DNA from: UBA6220 sp041650375
GTDB taxonomy: Bacteria; Patescibacteriota; Minisyncoccia; Minisyncoccales; Minisyncoccaceae
NCBI GenBank assembly: GCA_041650375.1
Contig: JBAZLH010000004.1
Coordinates: 1-64,000, forward strand
Direction: 5' to 3'
Length of the DNA stretch: 64,000 nucleotides
A program made the position numbers and the translations under genes. Below are positions 49,061 through 56,876 of this stretch, piece by piece; positions within the stretch are counted from its first letter, which is position 1; each line of letters opens with the position of its first letter. The notes under the pieces were generated by a model. That model made no database searches. It was not told where the DNA came from and was given only the letters and a program-made list of their open reading frames with translations.

Positions 49061-51175
49061 TTAGCTCCTTTTACCCTCAACTATTTCTTGGGCAATATTA
49101 TTAGGCACTTTTTCGTAATGGCTGAATTCCATTGTTGATGTTCCGCGGCCTTCGGTTAACGACCTTAAGTTGGTCACGTATCCGAACATCTCAGACAAAG
49201 GCACTTTCACGTAAATAACTTTCAAGCCCGTTCGGTCAGTGGTTTCTTCTATTTGCCCGCGCCTGGCCGACAAATCACCGATTACGTCGCCCAAATAATT
49301 AGCGGGAACTACAACTTCAACTTTCATTATCGGTTCCAATAAATGCGCTCCGGCTTTTTTAACCGCGTCTTGCAAAGCCATTGAGGCCGCGATTTTAAAA
49401 GCGATTTCGGAAGAGTCAACTTCATGGAACGAACCGTCATATAATGCCACTGTCATATCAACCATCGGATAGCCGGCGATAACACCTTTGTCCATGGCCT
49501 CTTTAACACCTTTTTCCACGGCCGGTATATATTCTCGCGGAATTGAACCTCCTTTGATTTCATCTTTGAATTCAAATCCTTCTCCCCTGTTCTTGGGCTC
49601 AACTCTCAATTTTACGTGGCCATACTGGCCGCGGCCGCCGGATTGCTTAATGTATTTCGCTTCCGCCTCGGCGTTTCTGTCAATTGTTTCTTTGTAAGAA
49701 ACCTGCGGTTTGCCCACGGTTGTTTCCACGTTAAATTCCCTTTTCAGCCTATCCACGATAATATCCAAATGCAATTCTCCCATGCCGGATAAAATCGTCT
49801 CACCTGTTTCCGGATTGGTTTCCATTCTAAAGGTCGGGTCTTCATCCCTTAATTTTTTCAAGGAAGCCCCCATTTTTTCCTGGTCGGCTTTCAATTTCGG
49901 CTCAACTTTAATATTGATAACCGGTTCCGGGAATACTATTTTTTCCAAAATAATCTGTTGCCCTTTTTCTTCGCAAAGAGTATGTCCGGTAGTGGTATTT
50001 TTCATTCCAACCACGGCCACGATATCGCCGGTATAAACGTCTTCCACTTCTTCCCGTTCATTCGCGTGCATTCGCAAAATTCGCCCGATTCTTTCTTTGT
50101 CACCGGTAATCGTATTGATTAAATATCCGCCCTTTTTGAACTGGCCGGAATAAGCCCTTAAATAAGTTAAAGTTCCCACAAACGGGTCGGTTGCCACTTT
50201 AAACGCCAAAGCGCAAAAAGGTTCATTGTCATCCGCGTGCCTTTCAATCTTAATATTCTCGTCGTTCGGGTCCAATCCCACTACCGGCGGAACATCCAAC
50301 GGGCTGGGCAAATAATAAATCACTCCGTCCAAAACCAATTGCACGCCCTTGTTTTTCAGCGAGCTTCCGCAAAAAACCGGCACCAATCGGCAAGCGATGG
50401 TGGCTTTTCTTAAAACCGCTTTCAATTCATCAATCGTAATTTCTTTGCCTTCCAAATATTTTTCCATCAAAGCCTCGTCTTCGGAAACGATTTTTTCAAC
50501 CATCTTGCTTCTCCATTCTTCGGCCTTGGCTTTTAATTCTTCGGGTATGTCTTTTTTAATCACGTCTTTGCCCATTTCCCCTTCAAAATTAACAAACTTC
50601 ATTTCCATCAAATCAATCACTGATTCAAAATTTGCTTCTTCGCCAACAGCCAATTGAAGGGCAACCGCGTTAGGCGTTAATTTGTCCCAGATTGATTGCA
50701 AACTTTTTTCAAACGAAGCTCCCAATCGGTCCAATTTATTGATAAAACAAATTCGCGGAACATTATATTTGTCCGCCTGCCTCCAAACAGTTTCGGACTG
50801 GGCTTCCACGCCCGCGACACCGTCAAACACAACCACGGCTCCGTCCAAAACCCTTAAACTTCTCTGCACTTCGGCGGTAAAATCAATGTGACCCGGAGTG
50901 TCAATCAAGTTTATCCTGTATTCATTAGTCCTGTCTTTTTTCAAATAATCTCCCGGCACCCAAAAACAAGTGGTGGCCGCGGAAGTAATGGTAATGCCCC
51001 TTTCCCTTTCTTGTTCCATCCAATCCATGGTGGCGGCTCCTTCGTGCACTTCACCGATTTTATGGGAAACTCCGGTATAATACAAAACACGCTCACTGGT
51101 CGTGGTTTTACCAGCGTCAATGTGGGCGATAATGCCGATATTCCTATATTTTCCTATTTCGTATTGTCGAGGCAT
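49061..51175 (-). CDS. fusA: Elongation factor G
   Basis: 704 residues. G1 AHIDAGKTT, G3 DTPGHIDF, G4 NKLD; domain IV with GGRGQYGHVKLR and GVIAGYPMVD; C-terminal domain V with MFGYVTNLRS. Catalyses ribosomal translocation. In the str cluster after rpsG. Confidence 0.98.
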   Translation of the reverse strand: MPRQYEIGKYRNIGIIAHIDAGKTTTSERVLYYTGVSHKIGEVHEGAATMDWMEQERERGITITSAATTCFWVPGDYLKKDRTNEYRINLIDTPGHIDFTAEVQRSLRVLDGAVVVFDGVAGVEAQSETVWRQADKYNVPRICFINKLDRLGASFEKSLQSIWDKLTPNAVALQLAVGEEANFESVIDLMEMKFVNFEGEMGKDVIKKDIPEELKAKAEEWRSKMVEKIVSEDEALMEKYLEGKEITIDELKAVLRKATIACRLVPVFCGSSLKNKGVQLVLDGVIYYLPSPLDVPPVVGLDPNDENIKIERHADDNEPFCALAFKVATDPFVGTLTYLRAYSGQFKKGGYLINTITGDKERIGRILRMHANEREEVEDVYTGDIVAVVGMKNTTTGHTLCEEKGQQIILEKIVFPEPVINIKVEPKLKADQEKMGASLKKLRDEDPTFRMETNPETGETILSGMGELHLDIIVDRLKREFNVETTVGKPQVSYKETIDRNAEAEAKYIKQSGGRGQYGHVKLRVEPKNRGEGFEFKDEIKGGSIPREYIPAVEKGVKEAMDKGVIAGYPMVDMTVALYDGSFHEVDSSEIAFKIAASMALQDAVKKAGAHLLEPIMKVEVVVPANYLGDVIGDLSARRGQIEETTDRTGLKVIYVKVPLSEMFGYVTNLRSLTEGRGTSTMEFSHYEKVPNNIAQEIVEGKRS

Positions 51176-51237
51176 ACAATTTTCTTTATCCGCGGCTTGA
51201 TGCGGCTATTTATTTTTCTTAATTAATTTCGCGATAA

Positions 51238-51266
51238 TAAAACCTATTTTAACAAAAATAGGTTTT
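51238..51266 (-). terminator. Hairpin between rpsG and fusA
   Basis: AAAACCTATTTT / AAATAGGTTTT with a 5-nt loop, followed on the minus strand by ATTATC rather than a pure T run. It may be a weak terminator or processing site. Confidence 0.45.
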
Positions 51267-51275
51267 AAGCTAAAA

Positions 51276-51743
51276 TTACCATGCAAAGTGGGCAAAGGCT
51301 CTGTTGGCTTCGGCCATCTTGTGGGCGTTTTCTTTCTTCCTTACCGCCGCGCCTTTATTGTCGGCGGCTTCCATTAATTCATCGGCTAATTTTTCTCTCA
51401 TGGCTTTGCCTTTTTTTGCCCGAGAAATATCAATAATCCATTTCATTGCCAAGCTCAATTTTCTATTGCCTTTCACTTCCATTGGAACTTGATAAGTGGC
51501 TCCTCCAACTCTTTTCGGCTTAACCTCAAGCATGGGAGAAACGTTTTGAATAGCCAATCGAAAAACATCCAATGGTTCTTGCTTGGTCTTGTCTTTCACA
51601 ATCTCAAAACAGTCGTACATAATTCTTTGCGCCACTGTTTTTTTGCCGCAGCTCATCAATTGGTTTATGAATTTTGACACCATGATGTCGTTATAAACCG
51701 GATCCGGCATTATTGCTCTTTTTTTGAATGATTTCTTTGCCAT
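51276..51743 (-). CDS. rpsG: Ribosomal protein uS7
   Basis: 155 residues. DVFRLAIQNVSPMLEVKPKRVGGATYQVP region and ANRAFAHFAW at the end are conserved. Head assembly protein. 2 bp after rpsL. Confidence 0.97.
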   Translation of the reverse strand: MAKKSFKKRAIMPDPVYNDIMVSKFINQLMSCGKKTVAQRIMYDCFEIVKDKTKQEPLDVFRLAIQNVSPMLEVKPKRVGGATYQVPMEVKGNRKLSLAMKWIIDISRAKKGKAMREKLADELMEAADNKGAAVRKKENAHKMAEANRAFAHFAW

Positions 51744-51745
51744 AA

Positions 51746-52159
51746 TTATTTTTTGGGTTTCTTAGCTCCGTATTTGCTTCTTTCTTTTTTCCTGCCTTCC
51801 ACGCCGGAGCAATCAAACACGCCCCTGACAATGTGATACCTTACACCCGGCAAATCCTTTACTCTGCCGCCACGGATTAAAACAATGGAGTGCTCCTGCA
51901 AATTATGCCCTTCTCCCGGAATGTAAGCGGTTACTTCCATGCCATTGGTCAACTTTACCCTAGCCACTTTTCGCAAAGCCGAGTTAGGCTTCTTGGGGGT
52001 GGCGGTAAAAACCTTTAAACAAACGCCTTTTTTAAAAGGTGACTCGTAAATCTTCGGCCTGTTCTTAATCGGGTTAAAGCCAAAAGCCATAGCCGGCGAG
52101 CCGGTCTTGTTTTTGGCTGGTTTCCTATTTTTCTTAATCAGTTGATGTATCGTTGGCAT
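51746..52159 (-). CDS. rpsL: Ribosomal protein uS12
   Basis: 137 residues. PTIHQLIKKNRKP, KKPNSALRKVARVKLTNG, GEGHNLQEHSIVLIRGGRVKDLPGVRYH are family blocks. Decoding-centre protein; Lys residues linked to streptomycin response are retained (PKKPNSA; landmarks only). First gene of the str cluster. Confidence 0.97.
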   Translation of the reverse strand: MPTIHQLIKKNRKPAKNKTGSPAMAFGFNPIKNRPKIYESPFKKGVCLKVFTATPKKPNSALRKVARVKLTNGMEVTAYIPGEGHNLQEHSIVLIRGGRVKDLPGVRYHIVRGVFDCSGVEGRKKERSKYGAKKPKK

Positions 52160-52222
52160 AAATTTTTTAGAATACTAAAATTAAAAAAGTAAATACCTTT
52201 TTTTGGAAAGTATATTGCTATA

Positions 52223-52251
52223 AAATTAGCAAATAAAACCGAAAATGTCAA
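52223..52251 (-). promoter_or_regulatory. str operon promoter
   Basis: Minus strand TTGACA (52251-52246), 17 bases, TAATTT (52228-52223) with extended TGC. Start near 52216. Confidence 0.7.
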
Positions 52252-52327
52252 ATAATTGCGGGAAAAACAGGCTTTTTCGTTAATCCTGAGCTTAACCATA
52301 ACTTACCAATATTTCCAAATTCATTTA

Positions 52328-52352
52328 AAAGCCGCCCCTTGGAGCGGCTTTG
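52328..52352 (-). terminator. Terminator after the SDR gene
   Basis: AAAGCCGC / GCGGCTTT with an 8-nt loop; short T run on the minus strand, T-rich also on plus. Confidence 0.6.
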
Positions 52353-52382
52353 CTTATTTTTTAATGCCATTATTTTACCTGA

Positions 52383-53117
52383 TTAACGCGCTGTCCATCC
52401 TCCGTCCACATAAATAACCGTACCCGTAACATATTTAGAATCATCCGAAGCCAAATACAATGCCGCATTGGCAATATCTTCCGGCTCACCCATATAACCC
52501 AAAGGAGTTGATTGCTCTATTAAACTCAAAAAGTCCTTGTTTTCCGTTATTGATTTGGTCATATTTGTTTTAATAAATCCCGGAGCAATAGCGTTTACTC
52601 TGATTCCCAAACCCGCTAAATCCAAAGCGCTGGCTTTGGTTAGCTGAACAATGCCGCCTTTGCTCGCGCAATAAGCCACAGCCCCCGGAAAACCAACCGA
52701 TCCCAAAATTGAAGACATGTTTATAATAGAACCTTTTACTTTTTGTTCTTTCATAACTTTGGCCGCTTCCCTTACGCCGTAAAACACGCCCGATAAATTT
52801 ATATCAATTGTTTTCTGCCAGCCCGCGTCGCTAATATCCATCACATTGCCTTGTTCGCCGCCAATGCCCGCGTTATTCACCATAATATCCAAACCATTAA
52901 ACTTTTTTATTGTTTCTTTAATTAAATCCGTGACCTGGCTTGACTTTGAAATATCAGCTTTTATAAAAATAGCCTGAGAAGCGTATTCATCCACATTAAT
53001 TTCATTCACGTCAACAAAAACCACCTTAGCTCCCTCGTTTAAAAATTTCATGGCAATGGCATTACCTATTCCAGAACAAGCTCCGGTAACAATCGCCACT
53101 TTATCTTTTAATTTCAT
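52383..53117 (-). CDS. SDR-family oxidoreductase
   Basis: 244 residues. TGACSGIG, NNAG, catalytic Ser in INMSSILG, YCASK with Tyr and Lys, PGFIKTNM, GTVIYVDGG. Asp in VVFVDVNE at the end of strand two suggests NAD(H). Close to FabG-like and acetoin/glucose dehydrogenase-like SDRs; the substrate is not predictable. Follows a DUF5661 gene by 16 bp, away from the lipid operon. Confidence 0.85.
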   Translation of the reverse strand: MKLKDKVAIVTGACSGIGNAIAMKFLNEGAKVVFVDVNEINVDEYASQAIFIKADISKSSQVTDLIKETIKKFNGLDIMVNNAGIGGEQGNVMDISDAGWQKTIDINLSGVFYGVREAAKVMKEQKVKGSIINMSSILGSVGFPGAVAYCASKGGIVQLTKASALDLAGLGIRVNAIAPGFIKTNMTKSITENKDFLSLIEQSTPLGYMGEPEDIANAALYLASDDSKYVTGTVIYVDGGWTAR

Positions 53118-53133
53118 ATAATATTTTTAAAAT

Positions 53134-53397
53134 TTATTTTTCCCAAAAAGCATCCGCTTCTTCTTCCATTTTTTCCAAACGCGTATAATAATCCGGAAAT
53201 TCGTTTAAATGCGCCAAAGCGATTTTCGCGGTCATCATCCTGTCGTCATTCGTGACATTCGTATTCGGGTCAACAGTGCCATGTTCAAGCTCCACTCCCA
53301 TGCCTTGATAAAATTGGTCCACATCAAATTTTGACCAATCCACTCCCAGTGCTTCTCCGGCTTCTTGGGCCTCTTGCTTGGTAAAAATATTTTCCAT
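53134..53397 (-). CDS. DUF5661-like small protein
   Basis: 87 residues. Blocks GVELEHGTVDPNTNVTNDD and AHLNEFPDYYTRLEKMEEEA match a small conserved protein family of unknown function (DUF5661, recognised from memory). Acidic, helical, cytoplasmic. Upstream of the SDR gene on the same strand. Confidence 0.7.
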   Translation of the reverse strand: MENIFTKQEAQEAGEALGVDWSKFDVDQFYQGMGVELEHGTVDPNTNVTNDDRMMTAKIALAHLNEFPDYYTRLEKMEEEADAFWEK

Positions 53398-53491
53398 AAT
53401 TATTTTTTTATTTTATTTATAACCTTATGCTTTATTATAATGTATTGGAATAAAAAAACAATAAAAAAACTGATTATTGATATAATCAGCA

Positions 53492-54322
53492 CTATGCTTT
53501 GATGTATGGATACTGACACATTGGAGTGTCAATAAAGAACTGATTGCCGGTACGAGCAAACCAAGCCGCCTCATACAATTTATCTAACCGGTCCTCATAG
53601 CAATGCAAAGAAGCAATATTCTCAATGTCCCTTTTAATGCGAGCATTGTTGGGAGTTAAAACATAGAAATAAAGCATTTTGGTCAAACAAATTTTGTTTG
53701 ACAATAAAGCATTGATATCGCGCGAACGCCAATCCCAGCGAACATCAACCCAGGCGACACCATTCTCGTCTTTACCCAAGTAGAAAAGCTGCAATCTTTG
53801 AAGGCAGGGCGGCTCGTCATTATAAGCGTCTTCCGGCGGCCGCCAGGTAATAGCCTGGACTCGGTTGGAACTAAGGTCGTATTCGATTAACTTCGCTAAA
53901 TTTTCTCGCAAGGCAACCATTTGGTCAAAAGGAAAGAGAAATCGTTCCAGATATAAATATTTGAACTTATGCATGTCGCCCGGCGGTAAATTTTGCCAAT
54001 ATTCAACGTATTCGGGCGTAAGCTGACGGCAGTATTCCTCAAGTTGCTTTACGCCAAACGGAAATTTGGGATGCATTACCGCATTCTCCATTTGCGTAAT
54101 TGCGTTGTCAGTCAAAACAATTTGCTGGCAAGTATCCTTAATCTTCTTCCTTTCAATAACATTGGATTGACCTTCTTTTGGTCCGCCAATTACTCGAAAA
54201 ATTCCCTCCTCATCAATAAAGGCAACAGCTTTTTGCCAAGCTCTTGGGAAGCTGGTTTCTTGGATATGATTCACAGGTGATAATTCGTACACTTTTTCAC
54301 TTCCATTTTTTCCAAAGGACAA
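53492..54322 (-). CDS. Thymidylate-synthase-fold protein
   Basis: 276 residues. TS-family landmarks in order: SFPRAWQKAVAFI near 24, YVEYWQ and YLERF in the middle, NRVQAITWRPPEDA, PPCLQRLQLFYL with Cys173 as nucleophile, and VDVRWDWRSRDINALLSNK (the QRSxD-like phosphate block). The residue after the Cys is Leu, not His as in bacterial ThyA, so it could be an archaeal-type synthase or a related dNMP-modifying enzyme. TTG start with AGGA at good spacing; promoter close upstream. Confidence 0.75.
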   Translation of the reverse strand: MSFGKNGSEKVYELSPVNHIQETSFPRAWQKAVAFIDEEGIFRVIGGPKEGQSNVIERKKIKDTCQQIVLTDNAITQMENAVMHPKFPFGVKQLEEYCRQLTPEYVEYWQNLPPGDMHKFKYLYLERFLFPFDQMVALRENLAKLIEYDLSSNRVQAITWRPPEDAYNDEPPCLQRLQLFYLGKDENGVAWVDVRWDWRSRDINALLSNKICLTKMLYFYVLTPNNARIKRDIENIASLHCYEDRLDKLYEAAWFARTGNQFFIDTPMCQYPYIKA

Positions 54323-54336
54323 AAAGTCCTAGCTTT

Positions 54337-54364
54337 AAATTATCACAAAATAAATCTTAGTCAA
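54337..54364 (-). promoter_or_regulatory. Promoter of the TS-like gene
   Basis: Minus strand TTGACT (54364-54359), 16 bases, TAATTT (54342-54337) with extended TG. Start about 8 nt before the TTG start codon. Confidence 0.6.
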
Positions 54365-54369
54365 TTGTT

Positions 54370-54999
54370 TTAAACAAATGGCTGGCCGCTTAAAAAGAAA
54401 AATATTTTTTCCGAGATGGAAAAAATCCAATTTATTTGCGGAAAAATAAAAATGAAAAATACAAGGATAATAAATCCGTACCTAGTTAAAAACTCTTTAA
54501 TGGATTCTAGGGTTTCGCCTTGCGGCAAAAGGTCAAATAAAATATGCGAACCATCCAAGGGTGGAATGGGTATAAGATTGAAAATCGCCAAGACTAAATT
54601 ATAAACCACCACGATTGAAAAAATGGTATATAATTCCGAACCGAGCATTGGCACAAATCTGATTATCAAAGCAAAAATAATCGCGATTACGAAATTGGCA
54701 GCCGGACCGGCCAAAGAAACCTTTAAAGCGCCCCATCTTTTATCTATTATATTATTAAAATTAACCGGCACGGGCTTGGCCCAGCCAACCACAAACGGAC
54801 TACCCAAGATTAACAAAAAAAACGGCAAGACAATCGTGCCAATCGGGTCAATGTGATTAATCGGATTAAGAGTCAAACGACCCTCCATTTTCGCAGTCGC
54901 GTCTCCCAGTGAATACGCCACGCTGCCGTGGGCGATTTCATGGATAATGACCGAAAGAATCAAAATAATAAAACCGAAAATTGTTATAAGCAAGTCCAT
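54370..54999 (-). CDS. Site-2-protease family (M50) membrane metalloprotease
   Basis: 209 residues, five or six hydrophobic spans. HEIAHG near 20 (zinc site), GWAKPVPVN, and NLIPIPPLDGSHIL with the third ligand Asp. No PDZ domain, as in the short SpoIVFB/YwhC-like group. Cleaves substrates within the membrane; targets unknown. TATTAT lies about 14 bp before the ATG, implying a very short leader. Confidence 0.9.
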   Translation of the reverse strand: MDLLITIFGFIILILSVIIHEIAHGSVAYSLGDATAKMEGRLTLNPINHIDPIGTIVLPFFLLILGSPFVVGWAKPVPVNFNNIIDKRWGALKVSLAGPAANFVIAIIFALIIRFVPMLGSELYTIFSIVVVYNLVLAIFNLIPIPPLDGSHILFDLLPQGETLESIKEFLTRYGFIILVFFIFIFPQINWIFSISEKIFFFLSGQPFV

Positions 55000-55075
55000 A
55001 ATGTTATTAAAAATAATACCACAAAATCACGGTTTTGGGAAGACAAAAACCACCCGAAGGTGGTTTTGTTTTTAG

Positions 55076-55810
55076 TTATTTGAGCGTAAAAGAAGCTTTA
55101 ACCGTAATCATTATTTCCTTGTTAATCGTGGAAACATCATAATTGCCGTAATCGGAAACATCCGTGGAATTCGGTTGCGTAACTTGAACCACTCCCATGG
55201 TGGCTGATTTTAAAACTCCGACTTTCTTGCCAGTGGTTTGGGCAATGCTCGCCGCCCTGGTTTGCGCGTCTTTCATTGCCTCAGGCAAAAGCGCTATCCT
55301 TACTTCCGGCAATTTGGAATAATAATATTCCGGAGCATAACTGCTAAAAAGCACTCCCTGGTTAATAACCGCGGCCGTGTTCTTGGAAAGGTTGGTTATT
55401 TTATTAATATCATTTGATTGCACTAAAACAGTTTGCATCAAAGTATATTGGTCCGGACCAGCGTTGCCGTTTTTATCATAAATATATTCTTTTTGCATCG
55501 AAACCGGGGACACTGTCATTTCCGCATCAGCCACCCCGTTATCTTTCAAAAATTTTATAACCGCGGCCTCGTCATTTTTCATTTGGGCGTAGCCGGTTTT
55601 TAAATCAGTCGCCAAAACGCGGCGCGAAAAATTGGAATTCCATTTGACCGTATCGGATTGGACAGCTTGTTTAGCGGAACCGGTAACGCTCAACGAGTTA
55701 TCCGATGCTTTAACCGACATCCAAGTATAGCCAATTATCCCGGCGCCAATTACAAAAAATATGCCAAGAATTATGGCTGTTTTAATTGAAGTTTTTTCTA
55801 GTAATTCCAT
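55076..55810 (-). CDS. SIMPL-domain protein
   Basis: 244 residues. Membrane anchor at about 12-32, then a SIMPL domain (DUF541): SLSVTGSAKQAVQSD, ALLPEAMKDAQTRAASIAQTTGKKVG, and TVKASFTLK at the end. Extracytoplasmic protein of unknown role; family members occur in oxidative-stress and kinase-interaction contexts. Monocistronic. Confidence 0.88.
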   Translation of the reverse strand: MELLEKTSIKTAIILGIFFVIGAGIIGYTWMSVKASDNSLSVTGSAKQAVQSDTVKWNSNFSRRVLATDLKTGYAQMKNDEAAVIKFLKDNGVADAEMTVSPVSMQKEYIYDKNGNAGPDQYTLMQTVLVQSNDINKITNLSKNTAAVINQGVLFSSYAPEYYYSKLPEVRIALLPEAMKDAQTRAASIAQTTGKKVGVLKSATMGVVQVTQPNSTDVSDYGNYDVSTINKEIMITVKASFTLK

Positions 55811-55895
55811 AGGTTTAATTATTATGTTTATTTATTAATATTATTATACTACCCTGTTATTTACCTTGTAAAGTATTTTAAAAAAACGTCAGGGC

Positions 55896-55923
55896 TTGAA
55901 ATTATTTAATTTTTTGCTAAGAT
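55896..55923 (+). promoter_or_regulatory. rpmB promoter, near-leaderless
   Basis: TTGAAA (55896-55901), 16 bases, TAAGAT (55918-55923) with extended TTGC. Start near 55930, three bases before the ATG. Confidence 0.6.
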
Positions 55924-55932
55924 ACTATTTAT

Positions 55933-56148
55933 ATGGAAAAAATATGCACAATTTGCGGAAAATCTTCTCATATGGGCGGACACTACAAGAAATTGATTTC
56001 TCGATATAATCCTTCCCCGAAGAAAAGAAAATACCCCAATCTACAATGGGTTGCTGTTCCCAGTGGCACATCTAAAAAGAACTACAAGGAATTCGCCGGC
56101 AAAAGAATCTTGGCTTGCGCAAAATGCATCAAAGCCTTAGCCAAGTAG
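55933..56148 (+). CDS. rpmB: Ribosomal protein bL28, zinc form
   Basis: 71 residues. CTICGK at the start and CAKC near the end form the zinc site; KYPNLQWVAVP and GKRILACAKCIKA match the bL28 core. A 12-residue basic insertion precedes PNLQ. Immediately upstream of tRNA-Pro. Confidence 0.85.
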   Translation: MEKICTICGKSSHMGGHYKKLISRYNPSPKKRKYPNLQWVAVPSGTSKKNYKEFAGKRILACAKCIKALAK

Positions 56149-56163
56149 ACTATTAGCCCGTCT

Positions 56164-56236
56164 CGGGCTGTCGTATAACGGCATTATTTGCGCATGGGGT
56201 GCGTAAGACCTGGGTTCAATTCCCAGCAGCCCGACC
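56164..56236 (+). tRNA. tRNA-Pro (GGG)
   Basis: Acceptor CGGGCTG / CAGCCCG, short D loop, anticodon stem TGCGC/GCGTA with loop ATGGGGT, T arm CTGGG-TTCAATT-CCCAG, discriminator A and encoded CCA. AGCCCG just upstream could pair with the 5' acceptor strand (CGGGCT) in the precursor. 14 bases of its T arm/acceptor recur in element E4. Confidence 0.9.
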
Positions 56237-56280
56237 AGTAAAAGAAAACATCCTTATTGCAATAAGGATGTTTTCTTTTA
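56237..56280 (+). terminator. Terminator after tRNA-Pro
   Basis: Perfect 22-bp palindrome GTAAAAGAAAACATCC... with T-rich 3' half. Could act in both directions. Confidence 0.85.
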
Positions 56281-56295
56281 CATAGATTGTGTCTT

Positions 56296-56383
56296 GCTGG
56301 GAATTGAACGCACAGCTGCGACGGCAGCGAGCGGGGCCCGAGCGCAGCATCAGTAGATGCTGACGACTCGGGCAATTCCCAGC
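56296..56383 (+). repeat. Three-way-junction element E4, arms matching tRNA-Pro
   Basis: 88 bp. Outer arms GCTGGGAATTG (56296-56306) and CAATTCCCAGC (56373-56383). P2: GC, unpaired ACA, GCTGC-gacg-GCAGC, unpaired GA, GC. P3: GCCCGAG, CG, unpaired C, AGCATC-agta-GATGCT, unpaired GA, CG, bulged A, CTCGGGC. GCTGGGAATTGAAC is the reverse complement of 14 bases of tRNA-Pro (T loop to acceptor). Confidence 0.8.
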
Positions 56384-56393
56384 CTAACTTTGT

Positions 56394-56474
56394 GGGAATT
56401 GAAGCCGGAGGTGCGACGGCACCGAGGCGGGCCTGAGCGAAACTTCAACAGAAGTTTACGCGAAGGCAATTCCC
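56394..56474 (+). repeat. Three-way-junction element E5, tandem to E4
   Basis: 81 bp. Outer arms GGGAATTG and CAATTCCC. P2: GCC, unpaired GGA, GGTGC-gacg-GCACC, unpaired GA, GGC. P3: GCCT, GA, GCG, AAACTTC-aaca-GAAGTTT, bulged A, CGC, GA, AGGC. Compared with E4 the P2 stem is changed on both strands. A truncated third copy (CTGGGAATTGAACGCACA, 56474-56491) follows. Confidence 0.8.
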
Positions 56475-56578
56475 TGGGAATTGAACGCACATGCCCGACA
56501 GAAACATTGACCTTATGGGCAATAAAATTATATATTAAATATAGGAGCCTTGATTGCTCTTTTAAAAATGAGGTTAAA

Positions 56579-56827
56579 ATGCCGATTGAAACTCTAAAAA
56601 AAGGAAAACCAATCCCTTTAGTCGCCCTAAATAACTTCAAAAAGAAATCTGAAATAGAAACACCCGAATGCTTCAGCGCGTATGACCGCAACTGTCTTGC
56701 CTGCGCCTACTGCGACCGACGGTCGCATTGCAAAACAACCACCGAGGCTGCCAGCTCTAGGCACAATACAAAAAGCATTGAAGCAAGAATTAAATTAACC
56801 CAAGAATTGGAAGCAATTCCATTATAA
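56579..56827 (+). CDS. Small Cys-rich protein
   Basis: 82 residues from ATG 56579 with GAGG five bases upstream; a longer open frame crosses the repeat elements and is rejected. The centre holds CFSAYDRNCLACAYCDRRSHC, a likely zinc or metal site (six Cys and one His). Helical C-terminus. No known family. A promoter-like TTGACC with TATATT 18 bases on lies at 56507-56536, and a terminator follows. Confidence 0.6.
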   Translation: MPIETLKKGKPIPLVALNNFKKKSEIETPECFSAYDRNCLACAYCDRRSHCKTTTEAASSRHNTKSIEARIKLTQELEAIPL

Positions 56828-56834
56828 AATCTCC

Positions 56835-56861
56835 AAATCCGCCAAAGCGGATTTTATTTTT
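56835..56861 (+). terminator. Terminator
   Basis: AAATCCGC / GCGGATTT with a 4-nt loop and a T-rich tail. Confidence 0.8.
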
Positions 56862-56876
56862 TTAAATTATTCTAAC

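Noticed and set aside
56340..56383. Hammerhead ribozyme core (CTGACGA in E4)
   Set aside because: The required stem II and GAAA do not follow, and other copies lack the string.
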